Shown: piece after piece, positions 1 to 6,340 of the stretch
Layout of the letters: each line of letters starts with the position of its first letter
Position numbering within the stretch: position 1 is the first letter of the stretch
NCBI GenBank assembly: GCA_041609715.1
Contig: JBFIQI010000101.1
Location: forward strand, 1 to 8,270
Reading direction: 5' to 3'
DNA length: 8,270 nt
DNA from: JABDLF01 sp041609715
Lineage (GTDB): Bacteria; Pseudomonadota; Gammaproteobacteria; Steroidobacterales; JABDLF01
Translations under genes and position numbers: made by a program
Notes under the pieces: generated by a model
Told to the model about the DNA's origin: nothing
Databases searched by the model: none
Seen by the model: only the letters and a program-made list of their open reading frames with translations

Positions 1-1
1 A

Positions 2-75
2 TGGAGCGGGTGAGGGGAATCGAACCCCCGTCTTCAGCTTGGGAAGCTGAGGCCCTACCATTAGACGACACCCGC
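2..75 (-). tRNA. tRNA-Gly with anticodon CCC
   Basis: Read on the minus strand this is a 74-nt tRNA with an encoded CCA end (the TGG at 2-4). The 7-bp acceptor stem GCGGGTG (69-75) pairs with CACCCGC (6-12), and the discriminator base is U. The T arm carries the canonical GGTTCGATTCC loop. The anticodon stem TCAGC/GCTGA encloses the 7-base loop TTCCCAA, whose central bases are CCC, so it reads GGG glycine codons. Length and loop sequence match the E. coli glyU type. The 3' end lies at the left window edge, so any co-transcribed tRNA or terminator is outside the window. Confidence 0.96.
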
Positions 76-88
76 CGGATAATGCGCG

Positions 89-116
89 CCAATAGTCTAC
101 TGCGTGAGACGGTCAA
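89..116 (-). promoter_or_regulatory. candidate sigma70 promoter of the tRNA-Gly gene
   Basis: On the minus strand a TTGACC -35 element (111-116) is separated by 16 bases from a TATTGG -10 element (89-94). Between it and the tRNA 5' end at 75 lies the GC-rich stretch GCGCGC. A GC-rich discriminator is typical of stringently controlled stable-RNA promoters. The -35 box is strong (5 of 6) but the -10 box is weak (3 of 6), so this is a placement by eye. Confidence 0.45.
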
Positions 117-186
117 ACCCAATAGCCAAAATTAAGGGTCTCAGGCGAGTTTCAAGAACGGATATCCTCTGACAGCTTTAGTGTTC

Positions 187-228
187 CCGGGCGCCCGGCA
201 GGGTGCCGGATTCGCCGGCCGGGGGCCG
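187..228. other. cluster of GC-rich palindromes in the leader region
   Basis: The non-coding stretch between the tRNA and the receptor gene holds three adjacent self-complementary elements. There is a perfect 12-base palindrome CCGGGCGCCCGG (187-198), a 5-bp stem GCCGG/CCGGC with loop ATTCG (205-219), and an overlapping 5-bp stem CGGCC/GGCCG (216-228). The last two compete for shared bases. No T-tract follows, so this is not a typical intrinsic terminator. It may be a REP-like or structural element, or simply a GC-rich intergenic sequence. Apart from this block and the two promoter candidates, nothing further was seen between 76 and 365. Confidence 0.35.
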
Positions 229-272
229 TTTCGGGCTGCGTTCGGCTTGCGATTACCCGGCGCGGCTTCGGG

Positions 273-302
273 TTTCCAATGAGTTTTCCATACAGGCATA
301 AT
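273..302 (+). promoter_or_regulatory. candidate promoter of the TonB-dependent receptor gene
   Basis: A TTTCCA -35-like element (273-278) lies 18 bases upstream of CATAAT (297-302), which matches the -10 consensus at 5 of 6 positions. Transcription would begin near 309, downstream of the in-frame ATG at 279. That would exclude that ATG and favour the CTG start at 366. The -35 match is only 4 of 6. Confidence 0.35.
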
Positions 303-304
303 CA

Positions 305-332
305 GCGCCGGCCGGTGGCAAGCTACCGGCGC
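305..332 (+). other. leader hairpin upstream of the receptor ribosome-binding site
   Basis: GCGCCGG (305-311) is perfectly complementary to CCGGCGC (326-332) across a 14-base loop. An alternative inner pairing, CCGGT (312-316) with ACCGG (325-329), competes with it. If transcription starts near 309 and translation at 366, the alternative inner hairpin would lie almost at the 5' end of the mRNA, ahead of the AAAAAGGA ribosome-binding site (351-358). No B12-box or other recognisable riboswitch motif was seen, so a regulatory role is only a possibility. Confidence 0.35.
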
Positions 333-350
333 AATGGTGCTCATCCAACC

Positions 351-358
351 AAAAAGGA
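351..358 (+). promoter_or_regulatory. ribosome-binding site that points to a CTG start
   Basis: AAAAAGGA lies 7 bases upstream of the in-frame CTG at 366-368. It is the only Shine-Dalgarno-like sequence near the beginning of this reading frame. Neither the ATG at 279 nor the GTG at 315 has one at proper spacing. Confidence 0.5.
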
Positions 359-365
359 ACCGACC

Positions 366-2471
366 CTGGCTACTTATTCAGTCAAGGCGCCCGCTACCGC
401 GCTGGCGCTAACCCTTTGCTTGAGCCTGCTGGCTGCAGGGCCTGGCCACTCGCAACCGGTGGACGAAGACAGCATCGAAGAAATCGTCGTTACGTCTCGT
501 TACCGTGCAGAGAAACTCACGGACGTGCCGGATTCGATCGCGGCCTTCAAGATTGAAGACATCGAACGTCACCGCATCGAGCGCGTCAACCGCGTCGCAT
601 CACTGACGCCCAATCTGCGATTCTCCGATGACCAGGAGGTTGGTGTGAGCACCCTCATCATTCGCGGTGTTCGGCAAAACCGCGGCACCGGACAACCGCC
701 CGTGTCGTTACGCATCGATGATGTCAGCGCAACCAACAACCTGCTGACGACACAAGAGCTTTTTGATGTCGAAAGTATCGACGTTTTGCGTGGACCTCAG
801 GGTGCATTGTATGGGCGTAACGCCATTGGCGGCGCTATCCTGGTATCCACGCGCCGGCCGACAACGGAACCGGAATACAATTTGCGCCTGGCGACCGCCC
901 AGGGCAACGATTTCACCGTCTCGGGCAGCGCGTCCGGGCCCCTTGCCAGCGACAAAATGCTGTATCGGGCGTCCTTCCGGCTCCAGGACCGCGAGGGACA
1001 ACTGAGAAATGCCTACCTCAATAACCAGTACGTGGACTACAAGGAGTCAGCCGCATTCCGTGGCCGATTATTGTTCCAGCCGACTTCGAAGCTCAGTGTC
1101 GATCTGAGGGCGCAATACCTGGACCAGGATGGCGGCTCTGGCTACTTCATGCCGGCAAGCGAGGGTGTGCTGCCTTTGCCACCACCGGATCCGCCCATTT
1201 TATTTGGCAACCCGACCTACGAAATCCAGTCCAACCGTATTGGCGAGTCATTCGTAAAGTCCCGGGAGACATCCGCGAAGATCGACTATGACCTTGGTTG
1301 GGGTACCTTGTCTGCCATTACTTCATACACTGACGTGGAATCCGGTAACGACCAGGATCTTGACCAGACACTGGTCGAAGCCATCGACATCATCGTTGTT
1401 GACAACTCTGAGACCATTGCACAGGAACTGCGCCTGGTATCCAATTCCGATGCCTCCCTGCGCTGGGTTGCCGGCCTCAGCTATTTCACTCAGGACAGGT
1501 TTCGCTCGCTGGCAACGACGTTTCTGGGGTTCCCAGTCCCACCCGCGGCTCAGGACCTGGAACTCAATGACTTTGCCGCCTTCGGCAACCTCAGCTACGA
1601 CTTGACCAACGAGCTCGAATTGACGCTCGCGTTTCGGTACGACGTGGAAACCCCCAGGGACAAGACCCAGGACCGCAGCCAGACCTTTAAAGAACTGCAA
1701 CCCAAAGCCAGCCTGGCTTACGACATCAGCGACGATCTGCTGGCCTACCTGACCATTGGCAAGGGATTTCGCGCCGGCGGCTTCAATAACCTGGCGCCAG
1801 GCAGTAATTTCATGCCGGGCTTCAGCGAAGAAACCCTTGTCAGCTATGAGGCAGGTCTCAAGGGCACCGCACCCGGCGGGCGGCTGCGCGGCGGACTGTC
1901 GCTGTTTTTCATCGACTACTCAGATCAGCAATACTTCCTGTTCGACCAGACTGGCACGCAGGCAAATATCAATGTCCCTGAAAGCCGGATTACGGGCGGT
2001 GAACTTGAATTCACCGCCCTGCCGAGTGATTCACTGCGGATAGATTTTGGCGCTAGCTTCACCGACAGCAAGATCGAGAGCTACCAGGGTATTGCGGGAG
2101 TACTGGTGCCGGCGAGCGACATTGTGGGGCGTAAAGTGCCCGGCGCACCGGTCTGGAGCCTGAATCTCGCGCTGGAGCACAGGAAAACGCTATCGACGGC
2201 ACTGAATCTGGTCAGCCGGGTCGATTTCGAACACCGCGGCAGAACTTACTGGACACTGGACAATGCCGACACGCAATCCGCCTATGATCTGACCAATCTG
2301 AGCTTCGCCCTCGAAAGCCAGAACTGGGCCACCCGCTTGTATGTCAACAATCTCTTCGACGAGGAATACATCGAGTGGTTTTTCGCCGCGCGCTTTATCG
2401 GCTTGCCTGCCGACATCGCCTGGCCAAGCAGGCCGCGCCAGGCCGGGCTGGAGTTTTCTCTCAACTTCTAG
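366..2471 (+). CDS. TonB-dependent outer-membrane receptor
   Basis: An outer-membrane beta-barrel that should import a scarce substrate (siderophore, cofactor, glycan or other) using TonB-ExbBD energy; the substrate cannot be read from sequence. From the CTG start it has 701 residues. A hydrophobic signal peptide (about 10-28) is followed by a TonB-box-like EEIVVTSR (about 38-45), then a plug domain with LIIRGVRQNRG and the hallmark DVLRGPQGALYGRNAIGG. A long barrel follows, ending in LEFSLNF, the terminal Phe expected for BAM recognition. Start choice: an in-frame ATG at 279 gives 730 residues but lacks a ribosome-binding site and adds a basic 29-residue extension before the signal peptide. 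The CTG at 366 sits 7 bases after AAAAAGGA, and its product begins as a normal signal peptide. The family is certain; the start is not. The gene stands alone, convergent with the STT3-like gene. Confidence 0.93.
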   Translation: MATYSVKAPATALALTLCLSLLAAGPGHSQPVDEDSIEEIVVTSRYRAEKLTDVPDSIAAFKIEDIERHRIERVNRVASLTPNLRFSDDQEVGVSTLIIRGVRQNRGTGQPPVSLRIDDVSATNNLLTTQELFDVESIDVLRGPQGALYGRNAIGGAILVSTRRPTTEPEYNLRLATAQGNDFTVSGSASGPLASDKMLYRASFRLQDREGQLRNAYLNNQYVDYKESAAFRGRLLFQPTSKLSVDLRAQYLDQDGGSGYFMPASEGVLPLPPPDPPILFGNPTYEIQSNRIGESFVKSRETSAKIDYDLGWGTLSAITSYTDVESGNDQDLDQTLVEAIDIIVVDNSETIAQELRLVSNSDASLRWVAGLSYFTQDRFRSLATTFLGFPVPPAAQDLELNDFAAFGNLSYDLTNELELTLAFRYDVETPRDKTQDRSQTFKELQPKASLAYDISDDLLAYLTIGKGFRAGGFNNLAPGSNFMPGFSEETLVSYEAGLKGTAPGGRLRGGLSLFFIDYSDQQYFLFDQTGTQANINVPESRITGGELEFTALPSDSLRIDFGASFTDSKIESYQGIAGVLVPASDIVGRKVPGAPVWSLNLALEHRKTLSTALNLVSRVDFEHRGRTYWTLDNADTQSAYDLTNLSFALESQNWATRLYVNNLFDEEYIEWFFAARFIGLPADIAWPSRPRQAGLEFSLNF

Positions 2472-2581
2472 TTGGCCGCGAAACAGACTCGCTTGGAATA
2501 TTGGCCGCTGCCCGGCCATTCCGGATCATGCGGCCCGTTCCTGTTCCTGGCCCGGGTAGCGCAGCTTGCTGGCCGTTACAC

Positions 2582-4390
2582 TTATCGCGCGACCGGGTCG
2601 ATGCGATACAGCCTCGCCAGCACCGGCTGTGGCCGAAGGTCCACGTTCAGGCGCACCTCGTCGATCAAGGTAAATCCCTCGGGATCGCCGGTCGCAAAAA
2701 ACAGCTTGGCGATGAGCGCCGGGTTGCGCGAACGGACATCATCCAGGTCGCGCACGACCACTTTGCCATCCTGCATTTCGAACACGCCGCCCAGGTAGGC
2801 AAGCAGGTAAGCCGGCTTTTTTAAGCGGCTGCGTAATTCGCCGGGCGCCAGGTGAAACAGCGCATTCACCTCTTCCACCTTGCGAAAATGCAGCGCCGTC
2901 AACAAGAAATTATTTGCGATGACGCTGCAGTTCGAATGATAAGTGATGTAGTGCCCGAACTGGTTGGCGGCAATGACGGTCCCCGGCGTACTGGCGCATG
3001 CGTCATGCAACGGCGCCATGAGGGGCTGCACGGTCTCGTAAAGATGATCGCCTGCCAATGGATAGCGTTCCAGCAATCCGCCACTCAGTGCCGGGCGCAA
3101 GCTCAACGCCATGACCACGACAGCGGCCAGGGCAAGCGGCTTGCCCGGCCAGTTTTCTTGGTGCTGCCACCGGGACAGCAGATAAAACGGACCCAGCAGC
3201 AAAAACGGCAAACCAAAGTAGTTGAGCCGGTACTGCACCAGCAGCAATGCGAGTCCAAACAGGGCCGCGACGGCAAATCCTGTGTCCATACTGTCCGTGG
3301 GCCTGAACAGCCGGGGCAGCAACAGAACCATTACCAGCGGGACCAGCAGCAGCAAGCCACTGTACAGGCTCAGGGTGCCGCCCAGCCCCCACCCACCCAG
3401 CATCATTTGCACGGGACTGGTCACTTCGAGAATGGCGGTGCTGGTAAACAGGGCGCCACTCAAGAATTGGCCCGCCAGCATCATCTGGGCAAGCAAAGGC
3501 ATAGCCGCCAGCAAAGCTCCGATAGCCAGCAGTCCCAGCTGCCGCCTGTCCACCTCTCGCCAGGCGGTAAAGACCATGATCCCGGCGCTCAGCACGGCGA
3601 TGTAGCCATGGAACCACGACAAGGTTGCCATGGAAAACTGCCCGTCCCAGAAAGGCTCGGAGCCAGCCAGAACCAAAACTGTCGCGCTTAGAAAAGCCAC
3701 TGCCGCGATGCGTAACTGGCGCGCCGGGAGAGCCTGCTTTTGCGCCCACAGGATAAGCAGTGTCAGCAAGACCGGCAGTTGCAGAATGAACAAGGCATGG
3801 TGAAACGCCGGCGCAACCGCCAGCGCCAAACCGCAGGCAATAGCCCGGGATGAACTCGGCCCGCGCAGCCAGCGCAGCAGCGTCCAGCTGACCAACAAGA
3901 CAAAAGTCAGCTCCATGTAGTGGTGATCAATGCGACCGATGCCATGCAGTTTTTGCGTCAGCGGAAGCAGGGCAAAGCCCAGCAGCGCGAGGGCCTGGTA
4001 GAAAAACGGCAGCCTGGTTACCCGGGCAATTGCTAGCAGCAGAGCTGCGTTCACTGCCGTCCAGACCACCGGCACGTAGGCCAGGAATTTCATGGCATCC
4101 ATGCTTGAATCGAAGGCCATGGCAAGCTGCAGAGCGCCTGCCATGAGCAGATCATAGCCCCAGGGCCACGATACCCAGCTACCCTCGGGCACGTGCATGG
4201 TCACGTCAAACTGAAAAAAGCCGCGCTCGCCAACGGCATCCAGTATGCGGCGCGCGTGATAAAACGAATCATTCCCGAAAGGCAGAAAACGCCCGTCGAT
4301 AACCACCGAATCGACTGGCAACGAAGCAAACGCCATGGCTAGCATCGATAGGCTCAGCCAGACAACAAATACCAGGACCGACTGTTTCAT
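2582..4390 (-). CDS. STT3/PglB-like (GT-C fold) membrane glycosyltransferase lacking WWDYG
   Basis: A 602-residue polytopic inner-membrane protein with roughly a dozen hydrophobic segments and a soluble C-terminal domain from about residue 440. Several short motifs fit the oligosaccharyltransferase family GT66. GNDSFYH (39-45) resembles the first-loop metal-binding Asp of PglB, followed by WVSWPWGYD (72-80). GRIDHHYME (152-160) resembles the second acidic motif. AILE (319-322) followed by a Pro at 326 resembles the loop-5 TIxE glutamate. QYRLNYF (386-392) places an Arg in a late membrane segment. Such enzymes move a glycan from a polyprenyl carrier to an acceptor in the periplasm. The WWDYG acceptor motif is missing: the equivalent stretch reads ANQFG (475-479), followed by HYITYHSN and VIANNF. 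The frame is open further upstream to 4732, but that part overlaps trmB and lacks membrane character. The ATG at 4390 begins a proper first membrane segment and has an AGGA 12 bases before it. It could instead be a related GT-C transferase. Confidence 0.65.
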   Translation of the reverse strand: MKQSVLVFVVWLSLSMLAMAFASLPVDSVVIDGRFLPFGNDSFYHARRILDAVGERGFFQFDVTMHVPEGSWVSWPWGYDLLMAGALQLAMAFDSSMDAMKFLAYVPVVWTAVNAALLLAIARVTRLPFFYQALALLGFALLPLTQKLHGIGRIDHHYMELTFVLLVSWTLLRWLRGPSSSRAIACGLALAVAPAFHHALFILQLPVLLTLLILWAQKQALPARQLRIAAVAFLSATVLVLAGSEPFWDGQFSMATLSWFHGYIAVLSAGIMVFTAWREVDRRQLGLLAIGALLAAMPLLAQMMLAGQFLSGALFTSTAILEVTSPVQMMLGGWGLGGTLSLYSGLLLLVPLVMVLLLPRLFRPTDSMDTGFAVAALFGLALLLVQYRLNYFGLPFLLLGPFYLLSRWQHQENWPGKPLALAAVVVMALSLRPALSGGLLERYPLAGDHLYETVQPLMAPLHDACASTPGTVIAANQFGHYITYHSNCSVIANNFLLTALHFRKVEEVNALFHLAPGELRSRLKKPAYLLAYLGGVFEMQDGKVVVRDLDDVRSRNPALIAKLFFATGDPEGFTLIDEVRLNVDLRPQPVLARLYRIDPVAR

Positions 4391-4395
4391 ATAAT
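4390..4395 (+). promoter_or_regulatory. candidate -10 element for trmB
   Basis: A perfect TATAAT lies about 80 bases upstream of the trmB start and touches the start codon of the divergent STT3-like gene. No convincing -35 element stands 16-18 bases upstream, so the call rests on the -10 match alone. The whole divergent gap (4391-4472) must hold control signals for both genes. Confidence 0.25.
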
Positions 4396-4472
4396 TCAGA
4401 TATCCTGCGTACACCAATCTGCAAGGGCTGCGGCATTGCAAGCTTACCCGTATCAACCAGGAAACCAAGTGC

Positions 4473-5195
4473 ATGGCCAATAACGCCGACCAAGCAAAGC
4501 CAGCCGCCGGTGCCAACGGGCGACGGCCAGTGCGCAGTTTCGTGCGCCGTGAAGGCCGACTCACAGCGTCCCAGAAACGCGCGCTGGAAGAACTATGGCC
4601 CGGCTTTGGTATTGCCCATGGCAGTGAAAAACTGGATCTGGATGCTGTTTTCGGTCGCCGTCCGATGGGTCTGCGGGTGTTGGAAATAGGATTTGGGAAC
4701 GGCGCGGTTCTGGCGCACCTGGCCGCAAGCAACCCCGATAACGACTACCTGGGCATTGAAGTACATCGCCCGGGTGTCGGCCATCTGCTGCTGGAAATTG
4801 ACCAGCGCAATCTCAGCAATGTTCGGATTATCAGCCACGATGCGATGGAGGTGCTCAGGGACCAGATACCCCAGGCCAGCATTGATACGGTGCTGGTATT
4901 TTTCCCGGATCCCTGGCCCAAGAAACGGCATCACAAACGCCGCATCGTGCAGCCGGCTTTCCTGGACCTGGTGGCCACCCGGCTGAAACCTGGCGGTACC
5001 CTGCACCTGGCAACTGACTGGGAGAATTACGCGGAGCACATGCTGGCGCTGCTGGAAGCTGATGAGCGCTTTGAAAACCTCACGGGCCGGGGGTTATATG
5101 CGCCCAGGCCGGATTCCCGGCCACTCACCAAATTCGAGCAGCGCGGCCGGCGACTGGGACATGGTGTGTGGGATTTGCTGTATCGACTCGGCTGA
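4473..5195 (+). CDS. trmB: tRNA (guanine-N7-)-methyltransferase TrmB
   Basis: A cytosolic enzyme that transfers methyl from S-adenosylmethionine to N7 of G46 in the variable loop of many tRNAs. The 240-residue length is normal for the bacterial family. After a short polar N-terminus comes RSFVRREGR (21-29). The SAM-binding VLEIGFGNG (69-77) and GIEVHRPG (94-101) follow. Then come the family signature FFPDPWPKKRHHKRR (143-157), LKPGG (171-175), TDWENYAEHM (181-190) and the C-terminal TKFEQRG (219-225), all intact. The ATG at 4473 has AGGAA 9 bases upstream. The gene is divergent from the STT3-like gene and convergent with marC, so it is probably monocistronic. Confidence 0.97.
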   Translation: MANNADQAKPAAGANGRRPVRSFVRREGRLTASQKRALEELWPGFGIAHGSEKLDLDAVFGRRPMGLRVLEIGFGNGAVLAHLAASNPDNDYLGIEVHRPGVGHLLLEIDQRNLSNVRIISHDAMEVLRDQIPQASIDTVLVFFPDPWPKKRHHKRRIVQPAFLDLVATRLKPGGTLHLATDWENYAEHMLALLEADERFENLTGRGLYAPRPDSRPLTKFEQRGRRLGHGVWDLLYRLG

Positions 5196-5198
5196 GAC

Positions 5199-5825
5199 CT
5201 AAAGCATAAAGCTGCCGCGAATCCCGTCTACTACGTACTGCACCGAGAGAGCGACCAACACCACGCCCAACAACCGGCTTACCACGTTGGCGCCCGTCAC
5301 CCCGAGCACGCGCATCACCAGTGGCGTGATCAGCATAAAAATCAGGGTCAGCAGCAGCACAAATATGAGAATGCCGATCAGCCCGGCAAACATCAGGGGA
5401 TCGTCGCGCACCTCGCCCACCAGCAGCAACAGCGTGGCCATGGCGCCCGGGCCGGCGATCAGGGGGAAGGCCAGGGGGAAAACCGAAATGTCTTCCTTGT
5501 AGCGCGCCTCCTCCTGTTCACGCACCGTGGTGGAGCGCACTCCGGACTGGCGTGCGAATACCATGTCCAGGGAGATCATAAACAGCAGCAGGCCGCCGGC
5601 AATTTTGAATGCGTCTAAACTGATGCCCATGGCGCCCAGGAACCAGTTACCCGTAAATGCGAACACCAGCAGGATGATGGCAGCAAGAAATGTGGCTTTC
5701 AGCGCCATTTTACGACGATAGCGCTCACTGCCGCCGCGGGTCAGGCTGCCAAACAGGGGCACCAGCGACAGCGGTTCCACCACCACGAATAAAACGACAA
5801 AAATTTTGATCAGCTGCTCAAGCAT
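5199..5825 (-). CDS. MarC family integral membrane protein
   Basis: A 208-residue inner-membrane protein with about six hydrophobic segments (near 6-26, 42-62, 69-90, 112-137, 145-168 and 181-200). It matches the MarC/UPF0056 family in length and in two paired motifs: VEPLSLVPLF (16-25) in the first half and FPLAFPLIAGPGAMAT (116-131) in the second. That pairing fits the duplicated architecture of the family. The biochemical function is not established; despite the name, the E. coli member is not convincingly linked to multiple antibiotic resistance. No clear ribosome-binding site precedes the ATG at 5825, but its length and hydrophobic start are right. The stop lies 3 bases from the end of trmB on the opposite strand. 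Confidence 0.93.
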   Translation of the reverse strand: MLEQLIKIFVVLFVVVEPLSLVPLFGSLTRGGSERYRRKMALKATFLAAIILLVFAFTGNWFLGAMGISLDAFKIAGGLLLFMISLDMVFARQSGVRSTTVREQEEARYKEDISVFPLAFPLIAGPGAMATLLLLVGEVRDDPLMFAGLIGILIFVLLLTLIFMLITPLVMRVLGVTGANVVSRLLGVVLVALSVQYVVDGIRGSFML

Positions 5826-5886
5826 CTGGTTTCATTGACTTGTGCAACGCGCCTTGCCAGCCACCGGCAAAAGGAATATACAAGAA

Positions 5887-5909
5887 GGGCAGCGCAAGCT
5901 GCGCTGCCC
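5887..5909. terminator. perfect 9-bp hairpin, possible leftward terminator
   Basis: GGGCAGCGC (5887-5895) pairs perfectly with GCGCTGCCC (5901-5909) around the loop AAGCT. Read leftward the stem is followed by TTCTTGTATATT, a partly T-rich tail. Read rightward it is followed by CCCAGTTTT. Its place between the divergent marC and DUF6763-like genes is unusual for a terminator. It could stop antisense read-through from the minus-strand operon on the right, or it could be a leader or protein-binding palindrome. The structure is clear; the role is not. Confidence 0.4.
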
Positions 5910-5925
5910 CCAGTTTTGAGGTGCG

Positions 5926-5931
5926 CATAAT
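5926..5931 (+). promoter_or_regulatory. candidate -10 element for the DUF6763-like gene
   Basis: CATAAT matches the -10 consensus at 5 of 6 positions and lies about 30 bases before the start codon at 5962. The expected -35 position falls in the right arm of the hairpin at 5887-5909 and does not resemble TTGACA, so support is weak. Confidence 0.25.
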
Positions 5932-5961
5932 AGCAGCCCGGGGGCCACGGAGGAACCGCCA

Positions 5962-6252
5962 ATGACCGACATTTATCCGGTTATAGGTGCCTGGTACCGG
6001 CGGCCGGGATCAGGTCTTTTCGAGGTCGTCGCGATCGATGAAGACGACCGCACCATCGAGGTTCAATTCTTCGATGGCACGGTTGCGGAGATCGATCTGG
6101 AGGCCTGGATGGAGATGTACCTGGAAGAGGCCGAACCGCCTGAGGACTGGACGGGTCCGATGGACTTGGATCGCGAAGACGCAGAACCCGGTGGTAATGA
6201 TATTCCGCATCGGGATTACGCAAGTCCGCTGGATTTTTTCGACCACGTTTGA
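5962..6252 (+). CDS. small acidic DUF6763-like protein
   Basis: A 96-residue soluble, strongly acidic protein with no signal peptide or membrane segment. The N-terminal half looks like a small beta-sheet domain: IGAWYRRPG (8-16), LFEVVAIDEDDRTIEVQFFDG around 19-39, then EIDLEAW (43-49). This is followed by a segment beginning PPEDWTGPMDL and an Asp/Glu-rich tail. The pattern agrees with my recollection of the gammaproteobacterial family DUF6763, whose function is unknown. A strong ribosome-binding site, GGAGGA, precedes the ATG by about 8 bases, so the gene is probably well translated. It is a single gene between divergent marC and the convergent glycosidase operon. Confidence 0.85.
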   Translation: MTDIYPVIGAWYRRPGSGLFEVVAIDEDDRTIEVQFFDGTVAEIDLEAWMEMYLEEAEPPEDWTGPMDLDREDAEPGGNDIPHRDYASPLDFFDHV

Positions 6253-6309
6253 GGACCCGTCAGGACCGCTGGCCTGCAGCATCCGGGACGGTCGGCTACC
6301 CGGCCGGCG

Positions 6310-6323
6310 GGCACGCTCGTGCC
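6310..6323. other. short inverted repeat between convergent genes
   Basis: GGCAC (6310-6314) and GTGCC (6319-6323) form a 5-bp stem around GCTC in the 88-base gap between the DUF6763-like gene and the convergent glycosidase gene. No T-run follows on either strand, so at best it is a weak transcription end or pause site. Confidence 0.2.
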
Positions 6324-6340
6324 GACACCGGCGCCTGCGC

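Noticed and set aside
2..75. The tRNA as an integration site of a genomic island
   Set aside because: Islands enter at tRNA 3' ends, here at the left edge of the window. No integrase or direct repeat of the tRNA end was seen inside the window.
141..344. A 67-codon minus-strand open frame between the tRNA and the receptor
   Set aside because: Its Pro/Ala/Arg-rich sequence comes from GC-rich palindromes and it has no ribosome-binding site or family resemblance.
76..365. Cobalamin or other riboswitch upstream of the TonB-dependent receptor
   Set aside because: No B12-box, TPP or FMN-like conserved core was recognised; only GC-rich palindromes and one simple hairpin are present.
2502..2518. Inverted repeat TGGCC/GGCCA in the gap between the receptor and the STT3-like gene as a terminator
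   Set aside because: The stem is only 5 bp with a 7-base loop and no T-run on either side. Nothing else of note was seen in this 110-base gap.
2852..3691. A 279-codon plus-strand open frame, rich in Gln and His, antisense to the STT3-like gene
   Set aside because: It lies wholly inside a gene with clear membrane segments and family motifs. Its Gln/His-rich composition is what the complement of Leu- and Ala-rich membrane codons produces.
4391..4732. N-terminal extension of the STT3-like frame up to 4732
   Set aside because: It runs antisense through trmB, is Arg/Pro-rich with no membrane character, and the natural first membrane segment starts at the ATG at 4390.
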